A stretch of DNA of 64,000 nucleotides from Fasciola hepatica (Eukaryota > Platyhelminthes > Trematoda > Plagiorchiida > Fasciolidae), in contig CANUEZ040000024.1 in assembly GCA_948099385.1 (NCBI GenBank), positions 23,180,501-23,244,500 on the forward strand. Direction: 5' to 3'. Position numbers and translations under genes: made by a program. Position 1 is the first letter of the stretch. Each line of letters starts with the position of its first letter. Shown in pieces: positions 12,197 to 22,559 of this stretch. Below the pieces are notes generated by a model that did not search any database, was not told the DNA's origin, and saw only the letters and a program-made list of their open reading frames with translations.

Positions 12197-12306
12197 CAAC
12201 ACGACAACAACAGCAGCACCGACAACAACAACAGCAACAACACCGACAACAACAGCATCAACCAAAACCTAACTGACAACAACAGCACGAACAACAGCAA
12301 GACAAC
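12197..12306. repeat. Imperfect CAA/ACA trinucleotide tract, left arm
   Basis: About 110 bp of CAACAA-type triplets mixed with CAG, GAC and ACC. The mirrored GTT-rich tract is at 30,757-30,866 in the right arm with no net length change. It could read as a Gln/Asn/Thr-rich peptide, but no flanking frame supports coding. A TGACGTCA octamer follows at about 12,369. Confidence 0.85.
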
Positions 12307-13569
12307 TCGTCCTAATATTCACGGTTCCTGATGTGTGTTGTTCGTTGTCGTTCTCGCGCGGGTATTGATGACGTCACAGTTCCTTACATCAATAACCAGG
12401 GGAAAGGTTTAGATATCTTCCATACTCATTCTGCTTTCATACAGGAGGATCATTTAGGCCAATCATGACCTCCTTGGTGGTGGCTGACATCTGTCGTTTT
12501 GTTGTAGTTCCCATAATTATTTCCTTGAATAGCAACAATAGTAAGGCTCATTGATGTTTCTTCGTTATTCAATCAAAGGGATTATTATCCCATATTTCGT
12601 CTCAGCAACATGCTCCTCGCGTGATCAGATATGCCCAAAATAATGATAGAGAACCTTTGATAAGTGAGAGAATGATTAGTTCGAAGTACTACACAATGAT
12701 TTCAACTGGTTTGCCCGATATATTTTTGTAATAAACAATCATCCAGTCTCGATTACATGCTGGTTAAACCCAACTAGTATTCAGGATTGTGGGCGAAACT
12801 CATGGATCAAACTGGTTAACAACGCCATTCCTCGGATGAACACATCAAAATGAGCAATTGAGATTGCGAGCTAAGTCACTTATGGAGAAGATCTCTCTCA
12901 GGTGGGCTATTCATTTATTTTGCAATTAACTGTAAACGTCGAATGTTGGCGTCATATAAATCCCATGAAAATTGAATTAAACCAAATGTAGAATTTCGAT
13001 AACTTCAGTGGGATTCGAAAATACACATGGGAAGCCATGCACGATTCTGTTGCGCATGTTCCCTACCAGCTGCGTTGGGAAGTCTCGACAAACCACAGTG
13101 GACGTTTAGCAATTAGCTCGTACTGTTTATGCACCTAAATTTGACTACCACACACCATCCCACTTACTGAACTTTCAATTTGGTTGTCAATGAATCTGAA
13201 AAGCAACTCTTCGAATACCCACAACACGGAGAGCCATCCAGTGAACAGTTCAGACTAACTGATTCTCAAATATTTGTAAAACTGGGTAACCTGAATAACT
13301 TCTGGCAGCATTAGACTATGTTACCGATAAAGAATAAGAATAATCTAACCTAAGATATCGGTCCGTGCATTAAATGTCATATTTGTTTATACATATTTTC
13401 TCCCATTTGTACTGGCCAAAATCAAGGTTGATGGGGTACAACGTTTTACCAACCCACTTCCCGTCGTGCCTCGATAAATCTGTATCCCGAAAACCAATCA
13501 ATTCCAAATGCCAAACAATTATCTCAAGCTCGAATGCTATCAGTGGTATTTATCGCCTAAATAAATGTG
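12307..13569. other. Arm sequence, no identified gene
   Basis: No frame with family resemblance or splice borders. The 70-codon frame at 13,374-13,586 overlaps the minus-strand candidate exon that follows and is probably its shadow. A TGACGTCA octamer lies at about 12,369-12,376 and is preserved in the right arm. Confidence 0.4.
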
Positions 13570-13839
13570 TTATTCTCCTAAAGTAATCAACTCAGAATAG
13601 AAGAACCGGCTAGCCATAGTCATAACCAAACAACGTTCTCCTTGAATGCTGTCAGTGAACCATAACTGACCGAAATTCGCAGTGTGCTTCTCTGCATAAC
13701 GGAGCTTTCTAGATCCTCTGTGACATCTTGACTGAATTGGATTTTGGAGTATAATTATGCAGCCAGTTCGTCCAATTGCTCCCTTTTCATTCACAGAGTA
13801 GAATAAAATATCGGATCCAAACTGTATGACGGTTTCCAT
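13570..13839 (-). CDS. Open frame present in three copies, left-arm copy, product unknown
   Basis: An ATG-initiated 89-codon frame (METVIQFGSDILFY...SELITLGE, then TAA). The right-arm copy (29,224-29,493) differs at one residue, Ser to Pro near the C-terminus. The last two thirds occur a third time in the palindrome spacer (20,847-21,120), where an in-frame TGA interrupts it. The sequence reads like a folded beta-rich protein, but I recognise no domain. It could be a single exon of a larger host gene or part of an unknown mobile element. Occurrence in a third place favours a mobile or rearrangement-prone segment. Confidence 0.35.
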   Translation of the reverse strand: METVIQFGSDILFYSVNEKGAIGRTGCIIILQNPIQSRCHRGSRKLRYAEKHTANFGQLWFTDSIQGERCLVMTMASRFFYSELITLGE

Positions 13840-15974
13840 TTGTGTATGCAGAATAAATGATTTGGATGTTTCTAAAATTCTGTTTTGAATGTTTCTGGTA
13901 GGCGGTTCAACTTGGGTAAAACAACCTCCTTGCAGAATGCTATCCCAATGATATTCGGTGGATTTATTTTAGAGATTTCCTAAAATGATTACTACAAATC
14001 ACACAGTAAACGTGACTGAGGTTTTCTATGCATTGTTTAAGGTTCCGGGTCAGCAATCAAGATCGGCAAAATGTCGCATACTAGCCACAGCTGAGGCTGT
14101 TAGCATTCGCCTCCAAAACCCACCTCTGCGTGCTCCAAAACAATGATTGTATGCTACACTCTACAACAGATTATAGACCAGATGAAAGCTGACAACACAC
14201 GGGACAAACGACATACATCCGGTTTTAATTGAGGTATGGATCAAAATTGTTCTCTTTCTCCCCTTTTTGTCACCATTATTCTCTATCATTTTCTACTTGT
14301 CCAATTCGTCCAATCATTTAACTTGTCGTCATGTATATTTATCTAATGGGATAAGTGTGAATCGCTTGAACCGAGCTTGTTCGTCAAATTGTGCTATCCA
14401 GATGTGTTCTATGGGAATTTCCGATAACGCTTCTTACCGTTTAAAGTGTCCTGTCAAATCAATCTCCCAACCGGATAGCTTATGAGATCACCCAACACTA
14501 CTCCTCCGTTTGTGGCTAATTAGCCTCCGGGCAATTCATTCATTCACTAACAGTTCAAGATAGCATTTCTATATCATTTATCAACTACCATTAAAGAAGT
14601 TTACAATTATCGAGTCATTTTGGAGGTTCTAGAACTCTATCATTAGAATGAAAAGTCTTCCAATTCATCTCCGATCAATTCTCCTCACACCAATCTACAC
14701 CATGATACAGACAAACAAGATCTTAGAATGACACTGGTAAATTATTTGGTGGAGCATGTTATTAGCAGTTTATCGTGATTTGTGGCCAGTTTAATCAATG
14801 TTCTGAACAACCTCCAGCCACCTACAGCTTTTCTAAAAATGCAAATTTGAAAGTTCGGAGCACCTAGACGAATGATTCCTGATAAGGTTAACACTTCCCT
14901 ATACAAGAAGATCAGTGCCCACTTCTATCAAAGTGTAGTCTCGAAGTTCAGTGGCATTTCTCGACCGATGCACAACAATGGTGAATGAGCAATGGCCAAG
15001 TAAAGGGAGTAAGTGAGAATAATCTGAAGTGTAGAAGACACGTGATTGGAAAACTGTGTATTTTCCACAAGTGTCCAAAACACCAATTAATCTCGTCCTA
15101 CAAATTCTGCTTTTATATTACAAGATTACATTATCGATGGCAGCGCAAATTATTTCACTTCAGAAAGCAAAGCCCATGAAAAGTTTGAACAGTTGACGAG
15201 TACTCTTTGGGTTGTACTCAGAGAACTATATCGAATTAAACTGAATGAGATTAAACTTCTCATTTAATGGGATCATTTGAACGATAAGATGAACTGATAT
15301 ATTCTGACGGCTTGGATTGTTACATTCCTCGTGATATCTTAGTAGAGTGCAGATCAGTCAAACCCTGAACATGAATAATTTGATCGTAAATGTAACATTG
15401 ATAAATCACGTGACCGTGAGTTAAAATGGAAAGCTACAGTTGCACCACTAACTTCTTTGTGTAATTAATCGATTTACGCTCTTCCAAACAAGAGCCATTC
15501 AATTGGCAAATAATGATAAATACAAAACTATATAATTCTCGTTCATAACGAATATCAAGTGGTCAATTAAATAATGTGAGATCACGCAGGAGAAGTTGAA
15601 CGCCTTCTCGAACAAATGGCGCAATTCTGAAGTAAAAATGAAATCCTAACTTCAAGTGAATCCACCAGAAACCCAACTGTGCATATACTTGTTTCATTAC
15701 ACACAAAGTACACAGAACCCATGTGAAATAACTCAGCTTTCATCCATGCACTCAAACAATAATAACCCTTGCCCAATAGGATATTACACTCTTATTTCTG
15801 CCTGCACTTTCATGCGAATTCACCACAAACATCTGCTCGTCAGCTACCGTTATATTTTCGAAACCAATTCGTAGTCAGCTGAATATGCTTAGATTGTACT
15901 AGCATTAAGCTTGTGAGGTTGCATACTGATTGAACAATATGAAAAGCCTAGTTGTTGCATTTGTTAAAAACGGT
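13840..15974. other. Arm sequence, no identified gene
   Basis: Frames of 72, 64, 64 and 72 codons at 14,267, 14,985, 15,582 and 15,656 all have near-identical right-arm partners. They lack splice borders or motifs. The two around 15,600 lie on opposite strands of the same DNA, so at most one could be real. Confidence 0.4.
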
Positions 15975-16075
15975 CAAATTTGATGGGATTCGAACACAGG
16001 GGCACTAACACCACCCACTCGTTTGTACAACGTGGGCTCTACTAGTTGAGTTGTGAGAACAAACCGGGGCTTCGT
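15975..16075 (-). repeat. tRNA-like SINE head, family B, left arm
   Basis: On the minus strand, an A-box-like AACTCAACTAGTAGAGCC and, about 55 bp on, a B box GTGTTCGAATCCC give the spacing of a tRNA gene. Stems are imperfect, so a functional tRNA is unlikely. The right-arm copy (26,988-27,088) differs at a few bases (GTTAGTGCCCC versus GTTCGTGCTTC) but keeps both boxes. Confidence 0.5.
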
Positions 16076-18387
16076 GCCTTTCCTCAATCGGTCATAATGT
16101 GTACCTGCCTAAATTACATTGGAATCGGAGCATGATCAATTCGCATTTTGATTGGAACTCCCATTGGAGTTTTCTTATAGATTACCCATGTCCATGAAAT
16201 TGTTGAAATATAAGGGCACTTGAGACTAATAAATTCATTTGTGTAAGCTTGAGATGGGTTGGATTGATCAAAATGTGGAAACTCTGTCAATCTGTACCAC
16301 TTTTCATAAATCCAACACTCATCAAATATGGAAAGGAATATTTGTATGAATTGACAATTTTTGTATCCCTAAGTGGTCCACTATGCTGTTCGATAGAAAC
16401 ATGATCCATGGGAGAATGACCAAAGAATTCCGGAAAAACAAGACCCGTGTCGCGGTTGCCACCACTCATTAGTTATGCGTACTCGCTACTATTTGGTTTA
16501 TTCTTGTTGACACTTGGACAGTCTGTATTTATTCTATTCACAACAATATGATTTGTGTGTCAGAAGTGTGCGTGGATGCTTGTCTTCGAATGAATACTAC
16601 TTAAATCACATATTTCAACTGGCGACCACAGTGTCGTCGTTCGCGAGGCTGGCTGCGAGGTATCCACATAGAACTGTGAACGAGGCACAGTTGTAGTTGC
16701 GCAGCGATCTTTCCCAGGCGGAACATTCACTCACATTGTTGAGGTAAGCCATAGTAATGGCTATCTTTGTATGGTAAGCAGGTGGCCTCCGTACAGCCTA
16801 CCTAAAGATCTATCAAAATCAACTCGAATTGAACACACCAATTATTCACTCTGACAAAACGCAACTCTTATCAAACCGGATCTTTTCTACATACTACTTT
16901 TTGCCAATTTAAATGTAAATTCTAGGAGGAATTTTCGCGATCGTATGTTTTCTGTACAAATTAGCCTCGACATGTTGCTTTAGAGTTGCTATTCGTTTTC
17001 CAATGTTCAGTCTTATCGTTTTCGGAAGAAATGCTCCAACGACCCTGCAGACCCACTAAAGATGAATGAAAATTTTTCAATTTAGTGAACACTTTTTACG
17101 TTGCTCAGCTTTGCATTTTTGTTCTTATGTGGTGAGCAGGCTGTAGACAACCATATTGATATTTTAGTAGATGTGAGTGTGAGAAAACGCTGAAATAATT
17201 ACCGGGCATTGGGCTGATGAGAATTTCTGCGTTTTGTTGCTTCAGATCGAACACACGCAATCCCCCGACAGATGCTTATTGGTCCTTGCATACTACATCA
17301 AGGTTGTCAAGATAAATGGCTTGATTTGATAATTCCAATGAGGCGTCGTAAACTGAAGGTGGATACAAAATCTAATGTCCTATGTTTCTGGCATGAGAAA
17401 ACAAATCTCACCATCGTAGTTGATCAGGTCGGAAGACTTCAAATCTGAGGTACAAAGTTTGGAAAATGCCACCGGCGATCAGCGCTAAAGGTAGAAGGCA
17501 AACTAATGCAGCTCGACCCATTGCCACACTAAATCCGGTGGTGGCTTATGTTGATTCTGTCTTTCATATTATGCTGGTCTTTGTGAGCTTCTTCCAACGC
17601 TTTCTTACATGCAACAAAGGATAATGACAATCCTTTACTATCATTTGGTTGCACACGTGTGCAATGGAAGGTCTATAACTTACTGGCTGAAAGGCGAATT
17701 GCACTATTAGGGATAGCCGGCAACCAGACTGTGAGAATTGAAGTGGAGAACTGCCTAAAGTTCCAATAGTTCACATGTGGTAGCAAGCCGGACGGGCGAT
17801 GGCGGGATTCGAGGCTCAGACCACAGAGGTGGTTAGAGAACGTTCTATACCATCCGACCATCACCGGTCCTAATCTAATGATGGATAGACGAAATGACAA
17901 GTTATGTTAACTTTCAGGAATTTGTTTACAGCCAAATGGGAATGTTCAACATTTACCGCGGACAACTTGCAGTTTCCAATGTTATTCGGGTTCAAACCCT
18001 AGAGTGTACTCGATCAAACACACACCAGAGAAAACAATCGATGCTCCCGTGAATTTACACTGGTATTTCGAGGTGATCGAATTACAATCAAACCTATTTT
18101 GACTTCCAAAATTACTAAACTTCACTTCATGCAACCGTCGTCTGTCATCTTCAGTTTTATGTGATAAAATGGACCACATTTATCATTTTCCTGGTCACGT
18201 TTGGTCAAATTGCTCTTGAATCAGATAAATTTTGGAATAATTATACCCAGATTCTGTTTATTTCTAAACATTTCTCGTCCAGTTTTGTACGCATTCCGCA
18301 TCAATGGATAAACTTATAAATCTTCGTCTAGAGTGAGCTCCGTCGAGTACTTGAGAATCAACTTAGACAACAATCTAAAATGGATAA
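16076..18387. other. Inner arm sequence, identical between arms, no identified gene
   Basis: From 16,231 inward every block I compared matches the right arm exactly. Short frames (16,287-16,469, 16,514-16,696, 17,673-17,900, 17,982-18,179) have no recognisable product and no splice support. The last mismatches moving inward are near 16,118 and 16,230. Confidence 0.5.
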
Positions 18388-18726
18388 CTCCCATTCAAAA
18401 CTCTGCTGGCAGACAGTTTCGGACACCGCAGTCAGGCATTTCCAAGTTCGTATTCTGATGAAATCTTCCTATCCTACTCTATTGTTCTTGGTTATCTGAA
18501 ACAGGACCTTGAGGCTCTACGCCGTGGCTTAGTAAATATCAGTCACGTTTCATCTATCCCCATTAATACTCTTTTGAATGAACTCGTTGATCAGCATATT
18601 GAGTCTTGTTTTAACCTAGTCCAAAATAGACTTCAGGACCCTACTTGTCTGCTACAAACTGACTTATCCTTTTTCGCTCCCACTTATCCAATTGTTCCAC
18701 ATCCCATCACATTTCCTCGAGAATAA
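18388..18726 (+). CDS. Open frame ending at a poly(A) signal, left arm, product unknown
   Basis: A stop-to-stop frame of 112 codons with no ATG at its start. Residues include LLADSFGHRSQAFPSS, then a Leu-rich helical stretch around YLKQDLEALRRGLV and NTLLNELVDQHIESC, then an aromatic and proline-rich end. A possible acceptor, CTGCTGGCAG, lies just inside the frame (about 18,403-18,412), so this may be a terminal exon of about 104 codons. The TAA stop (18,724-18,726) overlaps an AATAAA hexamer (18,722-18,727). The identical copy is at 24,337-24,675 on the minus strand. The amino-acid pattern reads like real protein, but the family is unknown. It lies on the opposite strand from the adjacent gypsy integrase. 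Confidence 0.35.
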   Translation, partial: LPFKTLLADSFGHRSQAFPSSYSDEIFLSYSIVLGYLKQDLEALRRGLVNISHVSSIPINTLLNELVDQHIESCFNLVQNRLQDPTCLLQTDLSFFAPTYPIVPHPITFPRE

Positions 18727-18787
18727 ATCTTTACAAAATTTCTCCCACGCCATATCTGTTACGAATCCCCGACCGAAATCACGCGAC

Positions 18788-19155
18788 TGATAATGCGCGA
18801 ATTCCGAATTTCGCACTACGACTGGTAAACTCCACCCCGGACAACCTCGTACACGTAAGGAAGAACACGGAAGACAAGACCTTCAGCCAAACCGTATATT
18901 TGGTGCTGTAACAAAGAGGAATGTACAATGGTGCACGGTTGCTTACATAAAATTTATGTAGCCTTTCAGACCAAAACAACACTGAGTGTTTTGGTGAAAG
19001 TGAATTGTACAGTTCTTTGTGTAGCTTCCAGCAGCACACAATTCGAATTCGAAGTAGGCCTTTCATATCTCCAAAAGTAAGCAAGGTAAATGAAACCTGA
19101 CCACGGATTTGAACTCCTCGGCATTGATTTGTGGGGAAAAGGATTTTTTCCACCA
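18788..19155 (-). mobile_element. LTR of the Ty3/gypsy element, left arm
   Basis: Exact mirror of 23,908-24,275. On the minus strand it starts TGGTGGAAAAAATCC and ends GCATTATCA, giving TG...CA ends and 368 bp. It follows the integrase C-terminus by about 85 bp and is preceded by the weak purine tract GAGGGTAGA, as expected for a 3' LTR. It matches the solo LTR at 4,741-5,108 over its full length. Confidence 0.75.
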
Positions 19156-19239
19156 TCTACCCTCGAATAAGCTCACGGTAGGCCTTCGCACGTGGATCCA
19201 ACTGCAACGGGTGCACGGGCTCGACCCTATTAATCTGTT

Positions 19240-19877
19240 CATTCTCTGAGGACAAGGCATGGCTTACTTTCGGTTTTAGTAACTGCCGGCATCTGGAATG
19301 TGTCCAATAGTAATCGATGTCCTTCGTGGTTGTTACCTCCCACCGACGTCCACCGGTTGCGTAGTTGGTTCTGGTGGAGCAGCGATGTTCCATCTGTGGT
19401 GGTGGTTACTTCGTAGGTAACGTTACCTATTCTGCGTGTCACTACTGCTTCACTCCGCGTTGGTTTTCCGAGGCGGTAGCCGGGTGTATAAACCAAGCTT
19501 CTCACGGGAAATCCTTTTTTTTCTGGGGTCACGGATTGGAATTTTGTTGGAGTTAGTGCCTGGTGAATTGTGTGCACCTTCTTGTTCAATAATACCTCTT
19601 CTGGTGACTGACCGCTCAGACTAGCTGGGTTAGAGGTGATTCTGTACATCGAGAGGAAAGCCCGGCTGATTTCCCGTGTCTTCCCACCCCCTCACCGTAT
19701 GACTTTCGAAGTGCCCGTTTGGAAGTGTCAACAAATCATCCTGCCCGTCTATTGGACTGCAGATGATAGGGTGGTGAACGGACGTCTGGAATCTTATTCC
19801 GTTGGCAGCATTGTTCAAACAACGCGGACATGAATTATGAGGCGTTGTCCGTGACGAGGATGGATTTCGACCGCACC
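19240..19877 (-). pseudogene. Ty3/gypsy integrase, C-terminal part, left arm (broken)
   Basis: Minus-strand frames together read an integrase from ILVTDNAS (second catalytic Asp region) through SPEEVLLNKKVHTIHQ to the C-terminal barrel-like domain GNVTYEVTTTTDG...LLHQNQLRNRW. An in-frame stop follows ILVTDNAS and at least one frame change occurs before the intact 136-codon stretch (19,239-19,649). Integrases of this type insert LTR-retrotransposon cDNA. This copy cannot encode a full enzyme. It is an exact mirror of 23,186-23,823. Confidence 0.8.
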
Positions 19878-19911
19878 CCTTTCATCAGATAACGCACACC
19901 GTATTGTTTTT

Positions 19912-20244
19912 GATTTCATATACGATCCTGTCCCCGAAATCACCTTCGACGTTTGGTATAAACGCTATGAAGACATTTTTGAGTTTGAACTGGTTTCGAG
20001 CGATGATGCTGTTAAAGTACGATTATTTCTCTGTAAATTCGGCTCGGCCGAACACGTGTGATGTTGCAATTTTGTCATATTTGATGACCCACGAGCTCGC
20101 ACCTTCAAGTGCACTACTGATGCATTGACTAATATTTTTGGCCAGTCTTGTTCTGCTTTCCAATCCCGTTTCCAACGTCTTCAGCTCTCCAAGCGTGATA
20201 CCGATGATTTCGTCCCGTTCGAATCTTGTTGCAAGATCAACTGA
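19912..20244 (+). pseudogene. Ty3/gypsy gag fragment, inverted inside the integrase, left arm
   Basis: The plus strand reads a gag-like segment: DFIYDPVPEITFDVWYKRYE, then SSDDAVKVRLFLCKFG, a TGA stop after SAEH, then DALTNIFGQSC and SRFQRLQLSKRDTDDF. In flatworm and insect gypsy elements this pattern (FDVWYRRFEDVF...D..KVRLLLRKLG) marks the capsid region of Gag. Both flanks are integrase read on the opposite strand, so the fragment lies backwards within pol. Exact mirror at 22,819-23,151. Confidence 0.7.
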
Positions 20245-20315
20245 TTGCAAACTGGTCGTGAGAATGGTTACTCGCGGTAACCGAAATGTTGACAGACAAT
20301 CTTCTTTCCCGACAC

Positions 20316-20503
20316 AGCTATGTTACCGAACAACACTTATTCCGTTGGCAGAATTGTTCAAGCAGTGCGGACGTAAACTGTAAGACTTTGTCTGTGGCCA
20401 GGATGTGAGGGAGACCATGAGTAGGGACAGTAACCTGAATGGTGTCTATGGCCTTTAAAGTAAAAGCGGGCGGCAGTAGTGCGATCTTTGACCATTTCGA
20501 AAA
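20316..20503 (-). pseudogene. Ty3/gypsy integrase core fragment, truncated at the palindrome breakpoint
   Basis: The minus strand reads FSKWSKIALLPPA, THGLPHILATDKVLQFTSAL and EQFCQRNKC, the integrase catalytic core around the second Asp. The usual TDNG is here TDKV. Upstream coding is lost at 20,503, where identity with the right arm stops, while the right-arm counterpart continues for more than a kilobase. The break is therefore on the left side, inside the mobile element. Confidence 0.75.
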
Positions 20504-20655
20504 GACTATCAATTCATTCAAGATGGCCCCTACAGAGAAGTCATCCATCATAGGAGTCGATCGCTGTGTGGGAAGCGGGTTGTTACCATTCAAAAGCCAG
20601 TGACGGTAGGGTGCTATATCATGTAGTGTAGATGTTCAACAAACCGTTGAGAGCC

Positions 20656-20820
20656 AGCCCGGATAGCCTTGTGGTTAAGGTGTTCGATTCACAATCGTTC
20701 AGCCCGGGTTCGAGTCCCCGTGGGGGCTCGGTGGATGTGCACTGCTGATGATTCCCAACAAGGATGAAACAGCTGTACAGTGCTTCCATGGTTTTCAATG
20801 GTGAGTTGAGCGTTCCAGCT
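20656..20820 (+). repeat. tRNA-derived SINE, family A, copy 2 (in the palindrome spacer)
   Basis: The head AGCCCGGATAGCCTTGTGGT...GGGTTCGAGTCCCCG...GGGGGCT folds roughly as a tRNA: a 5-bp outer acceptor stem, a D-stem GCCT/AGGT, and an anticodon loop TTCACAA with CAC in the anticodon position (valine in a real tRNA). The T stem is imperfect. The body GGCTCGGTGGATG, CACTGCT, AACAAGGATGAAACAGC and a TTTTCAATGG end match copies at 854-1,013 and 41,125-41,232. It is a SINE head rather than a tRNA gene. Confidence 0.8.
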
Positions 20821-20846
20821 GCATGGTGAGTCATATTATATACATG

Positions 20847-21120
20847 CAAGATGTCATAGAGGATCTAGAAAGCTCCGTTATGCAGAGAAGCACACTGCGG
20901 ATTTCGGCCAGTTATGGTTTACTGACAGCATTCAATGAGAACGTTGTTTGGTTATGACTATGGCTAGCCGGTTCTTCTATTCTGAGTTGATTACTTTAGG
21001 AGAATAACACATTTCTTTAGGCGATAAATACCACTGATAGCATTCGAGCTTGAGATAATTGTTTGGCATTTGGAATTGATTGGTTTTCGGGATACAGATT
21101 TATCGAAGCACGACTGGAAG
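20847..21120 (+). repeat. Third copy of a 274-bp arm segment
   Basis: Collinear, without indels, with 29,333-29,606 (plus) and with the mirror region of the left arm near 13,457-13,730. About 10 mismatches separate it from the right-arm copy. At three sites (CTATTCTGAG, TTGGCATTTGG, TTTATCGA) it carries the left-arm base instead. It includes the end of the 89-codon frame, interrupted by TGA, and its downstream flank. At 21,120 it is fused directly to reverse transcriptase sequence. Confidence 0.85.
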
Positions 21121-21315
21121 TTCACCTGCTTGCTTTTTGGTGTAGAAACAGCTTCCGCTATATTTCAAAGAATTATGAGCACCTTGATCTCGGGCTTACC
21201 AAAAGCGGCACTTACCTGGACGATATCGTAGTAGAGAGCAGTTTTGTGGCTGAATTGCAAGATCACATTGCTGCAGTACTACATCGCATACAGGACGTTT
21301 GTTTCCTGCTGAGAA
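21121..21315 (+). pseudogene. Ty3/gypsy reverse transcriptase fragment
   Basis: Starts abruptly at FTCLLFGVETASAIFQ, the conserved RT stretch upstream of the active site, then changes frame near 21,190-21,205 into GTYLDDIVVES, which carries the YxDD catalytic box. HIAAVLHRIQDVCFLLRTDE follows. The N-terminal half of RT is missing, replaced by the 274-bp arm segment. The frame change makes it non-functional as it stands. Related elements include the CsRn1-like group known from flukes. That assignment is from general resemblance only. Confidence 0.8.
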
Positions 21316-22034
21316 CTGACGAGAGCCAATTTTTCCTACAGACTACAAATAGCTGGGGTTCGTTTTCGATACGCATGGCCGCCACTCGGATCCGGACTAC
21401 CCCGGCCCCATCAGAAGTACCTAGCCTTTGCTCATTTTTGGGGCCGACGGCCTACTATAGCCCTTTCCTACCCACCCTCCACGATATTTGTGCCCCGCCT
21501 AATGCTTTGGAAAAAGACTCTCCATGGAATTGGCCCTCAAAGTGCCAGCCGGCTTTTGACATACTACAGTCTATGCTCATGTCTGACTTGCTACTTACTC
21601 ACTGTGACTCACAACTGCCAACCGTAGTAGCTGCTGACTCATCCAATTTCGGCGCGGGTGCAGTCATTTCCCACTTGTTCCAGGACGGCTTAGAAAAGCC
21701 CATGGCTCAAGCATTTCGCACACCGATGCAAGCCGAAAAGAACTACGGACAAGTCGGAAAAGATGCTCTGGTCATCATCTTTGTTGTCAAACGGTTTTAC
21801 AAACTTCTTTTTGGCCGGTATGTCATTCTGCTCACGGACCACAAGCAGCTACTGTCCATTTTCGGTTCCCACGAAAATCTTTCCGTCCAATCCTTAAATC
21901 CACTAGTTCACTGGTCGGCCATCCTTCTGCGCTATGACTTTGATATCCTGTACCGGCGAACCACTACTTTGACCCAGCTGACGTATAGTCCCTTCTTGTT
22001 TCTGAACACCGATCGGACAACGAGGATGCTGTGA
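21316..22034 (+). pseudogene. Ty3/gypsy RNase H region
   Basis: Continuous with the RT frame, with no stop until 22,032-22,034. The thumb/connection region reads SLCSFLGPTAYYSPFLP. The RNase H region carries TVVAADSSNFGAGAVIS (first acidic residue in AADSS), the region around KDALVIIFVVKRFYKLLFGR (the usual Glu of EALA is Asp here) and LLTDHKQLLSIFG. RNase H removes the RNA strand during reverse transcription. The frame ends where a pol would continue to integrase, so decay is moderate. Confidence 0.8.
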
Positions 22035-22559
22035 TCACACGCGTTACCCTCGAGGATGATGCCTCCAACAACTTTGCCGACACTGTTTGTGCCTTACCAG
22101 GTACGGCGACCGGTATTCGCTCGGTCTCTGCGCAGGACATCTTGTACGAGGCTGTCAAATTTACCCAATCCTCTTGATCGCCAGTCCGCTTCATCGGTGA
22201 ACTGGACCCCCCGCGTCACTAACTCCTGTCATTGTTTGTGATGGATTCCTGCCTCATGTGTTCCCCAGATGATTGTTCTTTGAAAAACCGCTGCTACGGC
22301 GGTTTTACCTTAGTTCCAAATGGGCCTTCCCGATGTCCCCTGGATGGTGCTCATCGCCCGCAATTAGGCCTGCTGGCCTGTGCGGAAGACGACATCGAAA
22401 CTGTTGTGTGCAAGTGCTCTAAATGTCAACAATCCGCCAAGTCGCTTCCGCACCAGACACCAGCGCTATGGCCCAGAACCACAGCTCCCTTGGTCTTTCG
22501 TTCCCCTGAACTTTGCAGGGCAAATCGGCTACGTCATGTATCTCATCCTCGCGAAAGCT
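22035..22559 (+). pseudogene. Ty3/gypsy integrase, N-terminal part (frameshifted)
   Basis: Two plus-strand frames share the sequence. One reads a CSKCQQSAKS zinc-finger end preceded by AEDDIETVVCK. The next reads NFAGQIGYVMYLIL into AKAFSKWSK. In active elements the core starts with an Asp-Phe-Ala-Gly motif. Here it reads NFAG, so the first catalytic Asp is lost. The sequence crosses the arm boundary at 22,560 without a break, so the right side carries the original junction. Confidence 0.7.

Larger units (their letters stand above)
5159..20503 (+). repeat. Giant inverted repeat, left arm
   Basis: Every segment I compared reappears reverse-complemented in 22,560-37,826. Outer boundary: similarity stops just after TTCTTGTGT (minus-strand reading), at 5,159/37,826. 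Inner boundary: it stops at CTTTTCGAAATGG, at 20,503/22,560. Paired coordinates sum to 43,063 from about 11,000 inward, about 43,054-43,067 between 7,000 and 10,500, and 42,985 at the outer end. Bases 16,231-20,503 look identical to the partner. Divergence outside is mostly 1-4% with small indels. It could be a true palindrome or a misassembly of two haplotypes. Confidence 0.97.
20504..22559. other. Spacer of the giant inverted repeat
   Basis: 2,056 bp between the arms. In order: about 150 bp with no recognised content (20,504-20,655), a SINE (20,656-20,820), a short unassigned gap, a third copy of a 274-bp arm segment (20,847-21,120), and remains of RT, RNase H and integrase that run on into the right arm. 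The pol remains on the spacer side belong to the same element as the right-arm integrase, so the left arm is the truncated copy. Confidence 0.85.

Noticed and set aside
12197..12306. Coding polyglutamine or polyasparagine tract
   Set aside because: The triplets are interrupted and no flanking open frame of useful length includes them.
18340..18420. Non-LTR reverse-transcriptase motif (LRINLDNNLKWITPIQN)
   Set aside because: Resembles a short RT stretch, but stops follow at once and another frame over the same DNA is much longer.
20656..20729. A functional tRNA-Val(CAC) gene
   Set aside because: Acceptor and T stems have mismatches, and the unit continues into a body shared with two other dispersed copies, which marks a SINE.
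21063..21120. Apparent start of a 323-codon protein at TTG, 21,063
   Set aside because: The first codons come from the third copy of the arm segment read out of frame. The pol homology begins at 21,121 in a different frame, so there is no real start here.
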